64,000 nucleotides of DNA from Trichomonas vaginalis G3 (Eukaryota; Parabasalia; Trichomonadida; Trichomonadidae). The stretch lies in assembly GCF_026262505.1 (NCBI RefSeq), contig NC_067205.1, forward strand, positions 12,276,001 to 12,340,000. The letters run 5' to 3'. The notes under the pieces are model-generated. The model searched no databases, was not told the origin of the DNA, and was given only the letters and a program-made list of their open reading frames with translations. Positions 1 through 9,416 of the stretch are shown piece by piece (position 1 is the stretch's first letter; every line of letters begins with the position of its first letter). The position numbers were made by a program, and so were the translations under genes.

Positions 1-1
1 T

Positions 2-151
2 CATACTATGAAGGATGGTAGAGTTCAGTTTAGAAAGATAAAGCAACCATTAGATAGAGAAGGTATATTAAGGAAGATTAAACTTCATGAGGACAACATT
101 GCTAAACTTAGGAAGAAGTTAGAAGAGTTGGAGAAAGGAAGAGAGTTATAA
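2..151 (+). CDS. C-terminal end of an unidentified basic, coiled-coil-like protein (partial, cut by window start)
   Basis: An open frame runs from the first bases to a TAA at 149-151 and gives 49 residues. It is strongly charged, with lysine-, arginine- and glutamate-rich heptad-like spacing (IAKLRKKLEELEKG), which suggests a C-terminal helix or coiled coil. The 5' end is outside the window. Its last codons lie in a stretch (gagagttataaagcaatga) that recurs at the end of the gene stopping at 1394, although that gene reads it in a different frame. The similarity suggests duplication or recombination between gene ends in element A. The family is not recognised. Confidence 0.4.
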   Translation, partial: HTMKDGRVQFRKIKQPLDREGILRKIKLHEDNIAKLRKKLEELEKGREL

Positions 152-290
152 AGCAATGAATTCAACAGGTTAGAAATGAGGGTAGAAATGAGGTTAGATC
201 TACCCTTCTACCCTAAATTTATTTTTGCGCTATGTTTTCATACGTGTGAGGGTGGTGATATCATTATTTTTTAAGTTTATTTTTATATAA

Positions 291-611
291 ATGACGAAAA
301 CTATTGAGATAACAAACTACAACGGTCATGAGTTCAAGAATTTATTCTTCGTTCCTCGTGAAAATACATTCTATCAGATACGAGGGAGAAAAGGTAAAGT
401 TAGTTTGAGCGTTTATGAAGGAATGAAGAATGGAAAGTTTATACAAGCATACGATACAAACGGTAAACGTGTTTCATTAGCTTTGTCAAAACTTACTAAC
501 ATTTATTTTGACAGTGACTTTGACCTATATGAAGAAGAAAGTGAGTCAGAAGATTATGAGCTGTTATGTGAAGCACAGCAATGGGAGGAGTTGCAATACT
601 TTTGTAAGTGA
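291..611 (+). CDS. Stand-alone copy of the C-terminal domain found on the Polinton HNH nucleases
   Basis: The 106-residue product starts with EITNYNGHEFKNLFFV and continues to a DTNGKRVSLALSKL segment, ending in an acidic tail (EEESESEDYELLCEAQQWEEL). The HNH nuclease gene at 32470-33053 has a closely matching region after its HNH part (EITDYGKHTFEFYYY, then DTDGK and LNKFKKLYG). The 106-residue protein therefore looks like that domain detached from the nuclease. A second copy lies at 1467-1792. By analogy with other HNH families the extra domain could bind DNA, but this is inference. The acidic tail is not seen on the nuclease versions. No RNA-polymerase-type promoter is recognisable in the AT-rich leader. 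Confidence 0.6.
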   Translation: MTKTIEITNYNGHEFKNLFFVPRENTFYQIRGRKGKVSLSVYEGMKNGKFIQAYDTNGKRVSLALSKLTNIYFDSDFDLYEEESESEDYELLCEAQQWEELQYFCK

Positions 612-733
612 GAACGTTTATTTTTACATTAGTGAGGTGAAGTGGTTGGCGGCTTTGTAAATATTTAAGGTTAAGTTAGTGTTGTCGTTTGTGTTGTAAA
701 ATATACGTTAACGGTTTTGTAAATATTTAAGGT

Positions 734-776
734 TAAGTGGTGTACGGAGGCGCGCAGTGCCTCAGTACACGACTTA
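734..776. repeat. GC-rich hairpin with GCGCAGT loop, copy 1
   Basis: A near-perfect inverted repeat of about 18 bp per arm (taagtggtgtacggaggc paired with its complement) surrounds the loop gcgcagt. Two mismatches are visible. It stands out because the surroundings are about 70% AT. It lies 120 bp after the stand-alone domain gene and is followed by catactaac. A second hairpin with the same loop but different stem bases lies at 2035-2083 after the second domain copy. Confidence 0.7.
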
Positions 777-866
777 GCCATACTAACTTATGTTTCATTG
801 ACTTTCTCCAGTAACGAGAACTTTTATGAGATAATATTGAAGAGAGATGATTTTAATATGGGGTAA

Positions 867-1394
867 ATGGTAGCTTGGGCAGCTTTAGGCGCAATGGGAA
901 CAAAAGCATTAGCATTTGGAGCAAAAGCACTTGGAGCTTATGACGCAGTAAATAAAATGAGTGGAGGAAGGGTTTCAAAGACATTAGATGCAAATAAAGG
1001 AAAGATTGGAGGCTGGGTTGCAAAGAAGTTAAGATTAAATAAAATAGGGCTCATAAATAAAGCATCCAATTTGGTTGCGACTGAGTCAGAAAATGCTTTA
1101 GGAAAGGACGATGAGTTTGCAAAACACGCAAAAGACTTTAATGACCAGATGAAAGGTGAAACAATGCATTTAAATAGATTCGATGGAACTAAAGAAAATG
1201 TTTCTTCTCCACCAGTAGTTCTTCCGTATGGTCCCTATGGAATGTATGGAAACCCTTACGAAAGACCATTTGACCCATTGACTGGTGGAAGTAACTGGTA
1301 TCATTACGGCCGAAGAAGAAAGACAGTCAAGTTGGAGACAGACGTGAAGAAAGCAACTAAAAAGAAACCAAGGAAGAGAGTTATAAAGCAATGA
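867..1394 (+). CDS. Small basic protein with Ala/Gly-rich hydrophobic N-terminus, pVI-like minor virion protein candidate
   Basis: The product is 175 residues. Residues 1-30 are rich in alanine and glycine and could form an amphipathic or membrane-active helix. A glycine/proline/tyrosine-rich middle (PYGPYGMYGNPYERPFDP) follows, then a strongly basic C-terminus (KKATKKKPRKRVIKQ). Such composition, with a hydrophobic N-terminus and nucleic-acid-binding tail, recalls minor capsid or core proteins of adenovirus-like and Polinton-like elements. It also resembles the general design of the small proteins at 33860-34281 and 37522-37761 in Polinton B. There is no clear sequence homology, so the role is inference. 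It is intact. Confidence 0.5.
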   Translation: MVAWAALGAMGTKALAFGAKALGAYDAVNKMSGGRVSKTLDANKGKIGGWVAKKLRLNKIGLINKASNLVATESENALGKDDEFAKHAKDFNDQMKGETMHLNRFDGTKENVSSPPVVLPYGPYGMYGNPYERPFDPLTGGSNWYHYGRRRKTVKLETDVKKATKKKPRKRVIKQ

Positions 1395-1466
1395 GAACGT
1401 TTATGTTATGAGAAATTTTTAAACGTTTAGTTTTTATTTTACTGAAAATTTTTATTTGGATGTAAT

Positions 1467-1792
1467 GACGAAAACTATTGAGATAACAAACTACAACGGT
1501 CATGAGTTCAAGAATTTGTTCTTCGTTCCATGAAAATAATATCATTTCTACATAGAGAGGGAGAAAGGGTAAAGTTAGTTTGAGCGTTTATGATAGCAAA
1601 CATAATGGAAGATATATACAAGCAGTAGATACAAACGGTAAGCGTGTTTCATTACATTTGTCAAAACTTATAAACATTAATTATGACAGCGACTTTGACT
1701 CAGACGATTGGAGCGACAGTAGTGATACTGAAGAATATGAACTATTATGTGAAGCACAGCAATGGGAAGCGCTGCAATACTTTTGTAAATGA
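1467..1792 (+). pseudogene. Second, broken copy of the stand-alone HNH-accessory domain
   Basis: From 1467 the DNA is almost identical to the start of the gene at 291 (MTKTIEITNYNGHEFKNLF), and from about 1570 it again matches its second half, including DTNGKRVSLHLSKL and the ending EYELLCEAQQWEALQYFCK. The copy is broken, and an open frame remains only over the second half. The tandem arrangement (domain gene, hairpin, basic-protein gene, domain gene, hairpin) suggests a duplicated module inside element A. Confidence 0.65.
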
Positions 1793-2034
1793 GAACATTA
1801 GTGGGAACGTTAGTGTGTACGTTAGTGAGAACGTTTATTTTTTCATGCACGTGCATTGTGTCGCGGGGAGTTGCCATGGGCAATGATCTGCGCACAATAT
1901 ATAACGTACAGAGAGGTGAGATGAGGTGGTTTATGTGATAAATACTTTACGTGGCAGAAATAGTTTAAGGCTATTAGAAATATCGCATATGCGATGTAAA
2001 ATATACGTTAGTGGTTTTGTAAAGTGTCAGATTG

Positions 2035-2083
2035 ACATGTCTTCGGTAAGATGGCGCGCAGTGCCACCGTACTGAAGATATGT
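2035..2083. repeat. GC-rich hairpin with GCGCAGT loop, copy 2
   Basis: An imperfect inverted repeat of 21 bp per arm with about 17 pairs surrounds the same gcgcagt loop as the hairpin at 734-776, but the stem sequence is different (acatgtcttcgg arm). Most mismatches are transitions that still allow G-U-type pairing in RNA. It is followed by tatactaactaac and then directly by the truncated transposon. A perfect 14-bp palindrome, atcgcatatgcgat, lies just upstream near 1980-1994. Confidence 0.6.
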
Positions 2084-2096
2084 ATACTAACTAACT

Positions 2097-2625
2097 TCTG
2101 GCACGCAGATGTTCATTATTTTAGGGGTGTTCGTGGCCAGTATATTTATGGCATAATCGACGATTTTAGCCGCAAAGTCCTAGCGTGTATACAAATACCA
2201 GATATGCTGGCAGCGACGACAGCGAACGTTGCGGCTTCCGCCTTCATTGAATTTGGCGCCCCTTATTGTTTCTGGACCGACAACGGTTCAGAAAATAGGG
2301 GCGCCTTTCAAGATCTACTTGATCTTTGGGGCGTCCAATGGCGGCATACAGACTCTCATTCTCCCTACCAAAATGGGAAGATTGAGAGATTCTGGCCGAC
2401 ATTGGAGCGCTGCCAAAGCATTCAGGCTATTCCTGCCTTTATTTGGGAGTACAATAATAACACACCGCATGAAGATCTCCCAATTAATCCATTAACTGGA
2501 ACAAATTACACGCCAAATCAAATGTATCAGCTGAAACCGAAATACACAAATGCAGATACAGAAAGGTTGTGGTAAATATGGGATACAGATACAGGCATGA
2601 CCGCTGTTGACACATTCACAGCGTA
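2097..2625 (+). pseudogene. IS481-like DDE transposase, 3' half
   Basis: The remnant encodes the catalytic core: WHADVHYF (first Asp), FWTDNGSEN (second Asp) and YQNGKIERFW (Glu), with 35 residues from the second Asp to the Glu, as in IS481/IS3-like and retroviral-type integrase folds. The N-terminal helix-turn-helix region is absent. Relative to the copy at 47393-48366, a CAA codon is TAA near 2573, which would remove the last 17 or so residues. Base composition in 2200-2460 is close to 50% GC, far above the surrounding 25-30%, and codon use is correspondingly unlike the host genes. The gene is a relic. Confidence 0.85.
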
Positions 2626-3039
2626 ATAATAAACATAATTTTTTAATTTCATTTTTAACAAGTTTTTTTTAAATGTATGTAATGAATAATTCATTAGAAT
2701 ATGATAATGCACATTGTAACAGAATAGAACAATCACCAAATTTTTTTTTGAAATTAAAAAAGAAAAGTAAAAAGTATAGAGTAATCTAACCAAAAAAGAT
2801 ATTTAAAAGAATTTTGGAAAAAACAGAATAAGGATAATGATATTATTTTAGATACACAATCGATGTACTGAAGAATAATACGGTAAAATGATGATATAAA
2901 ATTAGATTATTTTACAAGTAGCTAAAAGAATAAAACTATAATATAAAATAAATGAAGTTTAATGAAACAATAAAGGTTAAATAAATAATAAAGATTTTTA
3001 TTTTATATCAGTATTGAGAAGAAGTAACAGCTGACACTT

Positions 3040-3555
3040 GGTAGACAACTTCTTTATGTCTAGAAAATTCTATCTTGCCTTTTATTTTTTTCTCGCTGTG
3101 AAACGTATTCGGTCATTTTTTTAAAAATTAATTTTTTGTTAGAGATAAGAGCTAAAACTCGGTAAACAACTTCTTTATGTCTAGAAAATTCTATCTTGCC
3201 TTTTATTTTTTTCTCGCTGTGAAACGTATTCGGTCATTTTTTTAAAAATTAATTTTTTGTTAGAGATAAGAGCTAAAACTCGGTAAACAACTTCTTTATG
3301 TCTAGAAAATTCTATCTTGCCTTTTATTTTTTTCTCGCTGTGAAACGTATTCGGTCATTTTTTTAAAAATTAATTTTTTGTTAGAGATAAGAGCTAAAAC
3401 TCGGTAAACAACTTCTTTATGTCTAGGAAATTCTATCTTGCCTTTTATTTTTTTTCTCGCTGTGAAACGTATTCGGTCATTTTTTTAAAAATTAATTTTT
3501 TGTTAGAGATAAGAGCTAAAACTCGGTAAACAACTTCTTTATGTCTAGAAAATTT
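3040..3555. repeat. Tandem array of 121-bp units in the transposon arm
   Basis: Four full and one partial copies of a 121-bp unit run head to tail. Each unit contains acaacttctttatgtctag, ctcgctgtgaaacgtattcgg and a run ttaattttttgttagagataag. Units start at roughly 3041, 3161, 3282, 3403 and 3525. Copies are almost identical, which means recent expansion or homogenisation. The complete transposon has only about two units in each terminal arm (46731-46990 and 48545-48750). Confidence 0.9.
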
Positions 3556-4107
3556 AACATTCGTCTCCCATTTTTATATATTTGGTTTAGAATGTTCGAA
3601 AATGCGTAATATGGTCATTAATATTAATTGAAAAGAACCTTGAATTAATTCAATCTGATCTCACAAAATATTTTAAATTACAAACTTTGTAGTTTGAATA
3701 GATAATTAGTATTAAACTCAAATAACTAGTTTATTTTTGAATAAAAATTATTTGAATTTATTCAATTTTGTGAATTTTCCTTCAAAAATCAAGTTTAAAT
3801 ATCTTATTTGCCATATAAGTATAAATACAATGAAACATATTCGAAATTGAAAAGAATGACTTTTTCTGTTCTTTCAATCATTCAATTTGAATTTTGCAAT
3901 ATTGGATTTCTCATTAAATAGCTATTAAAAACAACAAGCAATTTAACTTACATTCAAATTTATTTGTGTTATATTCAATCTTCTCAAAACTTATAATTTT
4001 CGGCTATAGCATGATTATATGCTATATAATATAATAAACCTATAATAGTATCATTCTTTCAATTATTTGAAGAGAAAACTGAAAAAATCTATTTTCGGTC
4101 TATAACA

Positions 4108-4543
4108 AAATCGAAAAAAGTTAAGTCTTATTAAAGATTGATCTTTATTTTTTTTAAATCCTAATATAAAATCATATTAACATCTATATGTCATCATATA
4201 TAAATGTTTACGCATCAAATTTGATATGTCTGTAAAAAATTATTGATCTTCTTTCAATAATTAATACATTTTAAATAGTAATAATGAAATTATTCTCAAA
4301 TGTGAAACTATTAACAATCATAAACGAGTTCCGAACATCTTTCAAAGTTTCAAAAGTGATTGAGAAAATTTGAATGTTATACACCATTTTGGTTCGGATT
4401 TGCTCATAATGATAGATGTCAATAATGTTAAAAAATATGATAAAATAAATTGAGCAAATTTGTCCGGACTTTTCAGAGAATTGAGCTCACGCTCAATTCT
4501 CTGAAACAGTCCGAAGAAATATGAAAGTCTGTCATAGCTTTCA
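4108..4543. other. Intergenic spacer upstream of BspA-like gene, with a long hairpin
   Basis: AT-rich DNA with no gene. Its one clear structure is a hairpin at 4463-4517. The core arm tttcagagaattgag pairs perfectly with its complement around a 6-base loop, and an outer stem (tccggact with agtccga) extends it. It ends 27 bases before the ATG of the BspA-like gene, so it could lie in the promoter or the 5' leader. Confidence 0.7.
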
Positions 4544-6911
4544 ATGATTAGCTCGATTTTAACGGAACCTTCAAATCGAGCATTGAAAAGTTTAGACAGA
4601 CTTTATCATCAAGAAACCTATGAAATTCCAAAAACACAAACGGTAATATTTGATTTCGAATTCTATTGGTGCAATAATCTGAAAAGTGTTAAAATACCAG
4701 GTCACGTAACTTCAATCGGAAAAAAGGGATTTGCATCTTGCTCTAGTTTACAAAATGTTACAGCATCAATTGGTCTTCAATATATTGGCGATGAAGCATT
4801 TTCTGGTTGCTCAAATTTGATTAACATAATTTTACCTAATGGAGTTAAATCAATGGGTGATAATATATTTTATCGTTGTAATAGTTTGAAAACATTCACG
4901 ATTCCTAATGGTGTCACAAAAATCGGATATATGGCATTTTATGAATGTTCAATGCTACAAACCGTTATTCTTCCTAACACTGTAACATCATTAGCAACTA
5001 TATCATTTGCTGATTCTGGTCTTCGATACATTACTATACCAGGAAGTGTAACTACAATCGGACGTTCTGCCTTCCAGGATTGTTACCATTTGGTTAATAT
5101 AACTCTTTCAAATGGATTAACGACAATTTTAGACAATGCTTTCGATGGTTGCACCTCAATAACAAGCATAAAGATTCCTGATAGCGTTACCACAATTGGT
5201 ATGCAAGCATTTATTCACTGTAGAAATTTGCAGACTGTGATAATGTCTAAAAATATAGTTACTATTGAAAAAGATGCATTCAAATGGTGTAATTTAAATA
5301 GCATCGAAATACCGAAAAGTGCAGTTTCAATTGGAGATTATTTATTTTATGAAAACAAAAACTTGAAAAGTGCTGCAATCTATGCCAGTTTGTCATATAT
5401 TAGTAATGCATTATTTGGTGAATGTGTAAATTTAGTGAAAGTTACAATTGCAGGTAAGCCAACTTCAATAGGATATTCAGTTTTTGAAGGATGCGAAAAT
5501 TTGGAAAGCCTCGTTTTAGATTTTTCAAATGTAAGATCTATTGGATCCAATGCTTTTTGTATTTGTAAAAAGTTAAAGAACATTCAAATCCCTAACGGAA
5601 TAACAGTTATTAATAAGGGGTCTTTTGCATCATGTAAAATGATGAAAAGTATTATAATTCCAAATACTGTAACATCAATTGGTAATTCTGCATTTTATAA
5701 GTGCGATAATGCCATAACTATTAAAATCCCGAATAGTGTAATTTCAATTGGAGATGATGCATTTGGATATTGCAGCCGTGTTATAAATTTTACTATTCCT
5801 GATAGTTTGATATCGATTGGAAGAACTGCCTTTGCGAATTATTTTCATGATGATACATTAATTTTGAAATTACCTAGTAAATTAACAAAAATTAATAACT
5901 CTATATTATTCACTTGCACACTTAAACGTGTAATAATTCCTCCAAGTGTTGTGGAAATTTGTGATTTTGCATTTGATTCTCTTTATTGTCGTGGAAAAAT
6001 TGAACTTCCTCCATCTGTTGTATCAATTGGCGAGTATGCATTTTGGCGTTGCCGTTCCATGAACATTATTCCAAATAGTGTGAAATCTATTGGTAATAAC
6101 GCATTCGATTTTTGCTATTACCTAGAAAACCTCACATTTCCGAATGGCTTGACGTCAATTAATAATTCTCTATTTCATGACTGTGATAATCTGAAGAGTG
6201 TATCATTTCCAGATAGTGTAACATCAATTGGAAGCCGAGTATTTTCAGGGTGTGAAATGTTGCAATATGTTAAACTTCCTAGAAAGCAAATATCTCCCTT
6301 CAATCAGCCAATATTCAAACGTCAATTATATTATCCTGGCAAATATCAACGATTATTCTCTCCCTGATTCATTTTCAAGTGGAAAGGATGTTACAATTTT
6401 TGTTGGTCATCGAATCAATACAATTAACTCTCAAGCGTTTTCTAAATGCAATATCAAAACATTCATTTATTGCGGAACTAAAGATATTAAGGGTGATTTC
6501 TTGAAGAACGCCAAGTCATGCGATAAAGTTATCACCACAACCCAAATCAATTCTGATCCTGTTGGCGGTGTTAAAATAACTGAGAAAGTCAATGATGGTA
6601 CTACTTTAGGTATCGATCTAAACGGCAAACAATTAACAATAAACAGTTCTAATGACGATAATCCTTCAGATGATGACAGTGATGGCAAAGACAACAAGAA
6701 TAATGACGAAACTAATAAAGACAAAGATAACAATGAAGAAAAGAAAAATGGTAATAAGAAGAATGGAGGCAAAGTTGCTGGAATTGTAATTGCTGTCATT
6801 TTTATTATTGCTGTCGCTGTTATTTCTTTCTTTGTATACAAAAATGTTTCAAACAAAGAAGGAGAAACATCAAGCCAAGAGGGAAGTACACTTTCCATGC
6901 AAATCGTGTAA
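4544..6911 (+). pseudogene. BspA-like leucine-rich-repeat surface protein with one frame disruption
   Basis: The first frame (4544-6367, 607 residues) is a chain of about two dozen 23-residue TpLRR units of the form IPNSVTSIGxxAFxxCxxL, the hallmark of the very large trichomonad BspA family thought to mediate adhesion and surface interactions. The rest of the protein lies in the next frame up to 6911: a last cap region, an Asp/Asn/Lys-rich low-complexity stalk (about 6650-6770), a membrane helix (VAGIVIAVIFIIAVAVISFFV) and a short cytoplasmic tail. The two frames meet near 6280, where one extra base (cttcctAgaaagc) would explain the break. It may be a pseudogene, an allele or a sequence error. 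No clear N-terminal signal peptide is seen, which is common in this family. Confidence 0.85.
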
Positions 6912-7748
6912 AACTCCAAATTCACAATTCCATCATAAGATATCAATTTTATTAATAAATATCAAGTTTTTTTCCCCATAATTTTCTTTTGAGATTTTTT
7001 TTAAATAAAAAACTGCTTTTTTATAGAAATCCAATCTAATGAATAGTTTAAATATACAAACAATTTATACATGCCCTCATGAATCAAGACGTCTACATTT
7101 TAAATCTCATTTTAAAAGTGTTCTTATTGAATGTATAAAATCAAATTTATTTCAATTATGTGTACACTTACCCGAGCTTTATATCCAATTTTTGATTGGG
7201 GAAAAATGTTATAACCATATGTAAAAGCCATCATTATATACCTAATAAAATATTTTGTTATTACATTAAAGATATATTGATTTCATGAGGGCATGCAAAC
7301 TTATCAATTCACTCAAATTTTGAGAGAAAAACGTGAAGAATATGGTTCCCAGTCATAAAGAATTGAGATATAGTCTCTTATTAATAGTAAATTATAGTCA
7401 ACAGATTAAATTCCCAAAAGGAGGATATGAACTGTATTTTTGTCGTTTCTTCGTCAGGTTATTCCTGTCTTCGACACTTTTTTTTCTTGGAACCGTTGAA
7501 TATAAACAATATATATATATTTGAGGTATATTCGCTATATCACACCCTTCAAATTGTTTTGGGATTATGATTTGATAGAAAAAAGGGATCCAAAAAAATT
7601 TGAATAATTGGATATATTTTTATTCTATTGCATTACTGATATTTTTGATAACTTATTGAAATTGTTTCAAGTTGATATCACAAAATGAGCAAGAATGATG
7701 ATAAATATATATATATAAGTTAAAAAAATTATGAATTAAAAAAACAAT
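6912..7748. other. Intergenic region; possible small inverted-repeat element
   Basis: No convincing gene. A 61-codon frame at 7039-7224 has no recognisable features. The segment 7068-7300 is bounded by inverted copies of a GC-richer word (acatgccctcatgaatcaa near 7070 and ttgatttcatgagggcatgc near 7277). This could be a small MITE-like insertion or simply a palindromic regulatory pair. The remainder is AT-rich with short TA runs near 7510 and 7705. Confidence 0.4.
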
Positions 7749-9374
7749 TTATAAATATACGCGTTCAAGCCGAACCAGCTTCTCAATGAATCCCTTAGCA
7801 AAAGGAATCACAGAAGCCTGGTCTGCAGTTAATATATTTGGCATTGCAACGCTATCCAAGTTCACAATGCCAAGAAGAATTGCTCTGAGAACCAAAAGAT
7901 ATCCTGCTCCAGTCAACTTGTTATTTCGTTTGAGGTATTCGTAAACAACGTTGAAAACAACTCCATCTTTAAATCTCAGTGCCAGAAGAAGGTCAGTTGA
8001 CTTAAAACTATCTCTAACATAAAGTTTTGCTGTCAACTTCTGTAATCTTTTTCTTCCTTCTAAAACCATTTGTATCATGTTGTAAAATCTATGTGACATT
8101 GGAACATTCCTCAGTTCTGGTGTTATTATTGGTTCTGTTTCGATTCCTGGATCAAACAAATAAAACTCATCTGTAGATTTACACGAATCTGAATAAAAAA
8201 ATGGGTATTCAGGGAAATTTGGCTCTTTTTCAACAAATGGATGTTGTTCCATGAAAATATTCATAACTCTCGTGAATGTTTTCTCTGAATATGAGTCAAT
8301 GAGCTCATTAATAGCATCGAAATACGCTTGTGTCCTCCCTGTGACCGGATAATCTACAATTAACTTCTCTAGTTTTGTGTGACTCGTTGGAAAAACAACT
8401 TCTGATAAATATTTCGGATCTACGTCTGGTGTTAGGCCGGGTAAGCTCCATCCTTTAGCTAATCCTGCAATGTTCAAGCAGTGGAAGGCACAGTTATATC
8501 CAGAAGTAGTTTTCGTCGAAATATAATATCTTGCTAAACAAATTGCGGCCAAAGGATGGTGAAATTTAGTTTGCTCGAGTAGAGGAATGTACCTTTTGCA
8601 CTTTTGCGGCTGAGAATGGTTTAAATAATAAGTAAAAACAGCAAAAACTGCTTCTAAATCATCACAAAATGTATCTAGATGAGTTTCGAGTAGAAAGTAT
8701 ACACCACCTTCTATTGCTGTTGATGGTGGAAGTATTTTGGAGATGTGAACTAGTATTGCTGGCAAACTATTACTATATGCATATAAAAACTTCATAATTT
8801 GAGGGGTATTACAGTTGCAAAGTAGAGCACGAGAGATAGCTAATTGATGTTCCATTGTCATAGAGAACATTGAAAAAAGATCTGCAGCGTATTCTAAATC
8901 TTCCAAAGAAATTTCAAATAAAGGCTGTGTAACTGAAGGCAAATATACATAAGGAATGCCTCCATAAATGGAATATAACAATGAACTGTCATGCCTGTAG
9001 AATCTGAGAACAGAAGAAATATGTAAATTGAACCAGTTTGGTTTTTTCGCAAAGTTAATCTGGTAGGATGGTATGCATACGTCTTGGCGCCAGATGCTAT
9101 CCCATGTTAAGACGTATCCGTATCTGATATTTGATACGTTATGAATTTTTGTCTGATCAGCAACAAATTTCTGAAAATATTCAATAAATCCTGATTGGCT
9201 TTTATAGGATATACCGTACACTTGATGGTAGTTCTTGTATAAAATTCCATCAACATCTTTCATAACAACAACAAGATCTGGTGGTCCCAGTCCAGAGTAC
9301 TCGGGAACTAGTATGCGTTTCCTTTCCTCTTCCATGTCAATCCCAACAATTTCACTGGGATTTATCGTTGACAT
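7749..9374 (-). CDS. Conserved cytosolic protein, possibly ChAPs/exomer-like
   Basis: The frame is open from 9416, but I choose the methionine at 9374 (MSTINPSEIVGIDMEEE). It is preceded by TCACTTTTATT, which resembles the trichomonad initiator element, and 5' leaders in these organisms are very short. That gives about 541 residues with no signal peptide or membrane segment. Several stretches recall the Chs5/Arf1-binding (ChAPs) subunits of the exomer coat: an early GPPDLVVVMK, a helical-repeat middle, and VTGRTQAYFDAINELID followed by VMNIFMEQ, which resembles the ChAPs segment before the IGWD..LL..RS.VFVME motif. Similarity is remembered, not computed, so the function is tentative. If right, it would act in cargo sorting at the trans-Golgi. 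Confidence 0.6.
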   Translation of the reverse strand: MSTINPSEIVGIDMEEERKRILVPEYSGLGPPDLVVVMKDVDGILYKNYHQVYGISYKSQSGFIEYFQKFVADQTKIHNVSNIRYGYVLTWDSIWRQDVCIPSYQINFAKKPNWFNLHISSVLRFYRHDSSLLYSIYGGIPYVYLPSVTQPLFEISLEDLEYAADLFSMFSMTMEHQLAISRALLCNCNTPQIMKFLYAYSNSLPAILVHISKILPPSTAIEGGVYFLLETHLDTFCDDLEAVFAVFTYYLNHSQPQKCKRYIPLLEQTKFHHPLAAICLARYYISTKTTSGYNCAFHCLNIAGLAKGWSLPGLTPDVDPKYLSEVVFPTSHTKLEKLIVDYPVTGRTQAYFDAINELIDSYSEKTFTRVMNIFMEQHPFVEKEPNFPEYPFFYSDSCKSTDEFYLFDPGIETEPIITPELRNVPMSHRFYNMIQMVLEGRKRLQKLTAKLYVRDSFKSTDLLLALRFKDGVVFNVVYEYLKRNNKLTGAGYLLVLRAILLGIVNLDSVAMPNILTADQASVIPFAKGFIEKLVRLERVYL

Positions 9375-9416
9375 GGAGAAATAAAAGTGACAAAATTGTA
9401 GAAAAAAATCGACCAC

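Larger units (their letters stand above)
1..2096. mobile_element. Element A: remnant of a Polinton-associated or similar large mobile element (broken)
   Basis: This stretch carries a run of small same-strand genes unlike the host surface-protein genes around it. Two of them encode a domain that also forms the C-terminal part of the HNH nucleases in Polinton B, which ties the region to the same mobile gene pool. It also holds two GC-rich hairpins with a common loop. The left limit lies outside the window. The right limit is abrupt, where the sequence becomes the IS481-like transposon near 2097. No capsid, ATPase or integrase gene is visible, so assignment to Polintons is an inference. The element is broken, with at least one damaged gene. 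Confidence 0.5.
2097..4107 (+). mobile_element. IS481-like (IS481EU-type) DNA transposon, 5'-truncated copy
   Basis: From about 2097 the sequence matches the complete element at 46156-49326 in the opposite orientation and ends with the same terminus (cggtctataaca) at 4107. The left terminal repeat and first half of the transposase gene are missing, replaced by element A sequence, so this copy is a deletion or recombination product. Its right arm carries an expanded tandem array. Parabasalids are known to carry eukaryotic IS481-like transposons (IS481EU), which supports the family call. It cannot move by itself. Confidence 0.85.

Noticed and set aside
2084-2096. Intron branch/acceptor at the tatactaactaac word
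   Set aside because: Contains ACTAAC but not the full ACTAACACACAG acceptor, and no matching donor is seen upstream.
6467-6946. Minus-strand frame with many leucines and serines opposite the BspA tail
   Set aside because: Antisense of the Asp/Asn/Lys stalk and membrane helix; no start context or homology.
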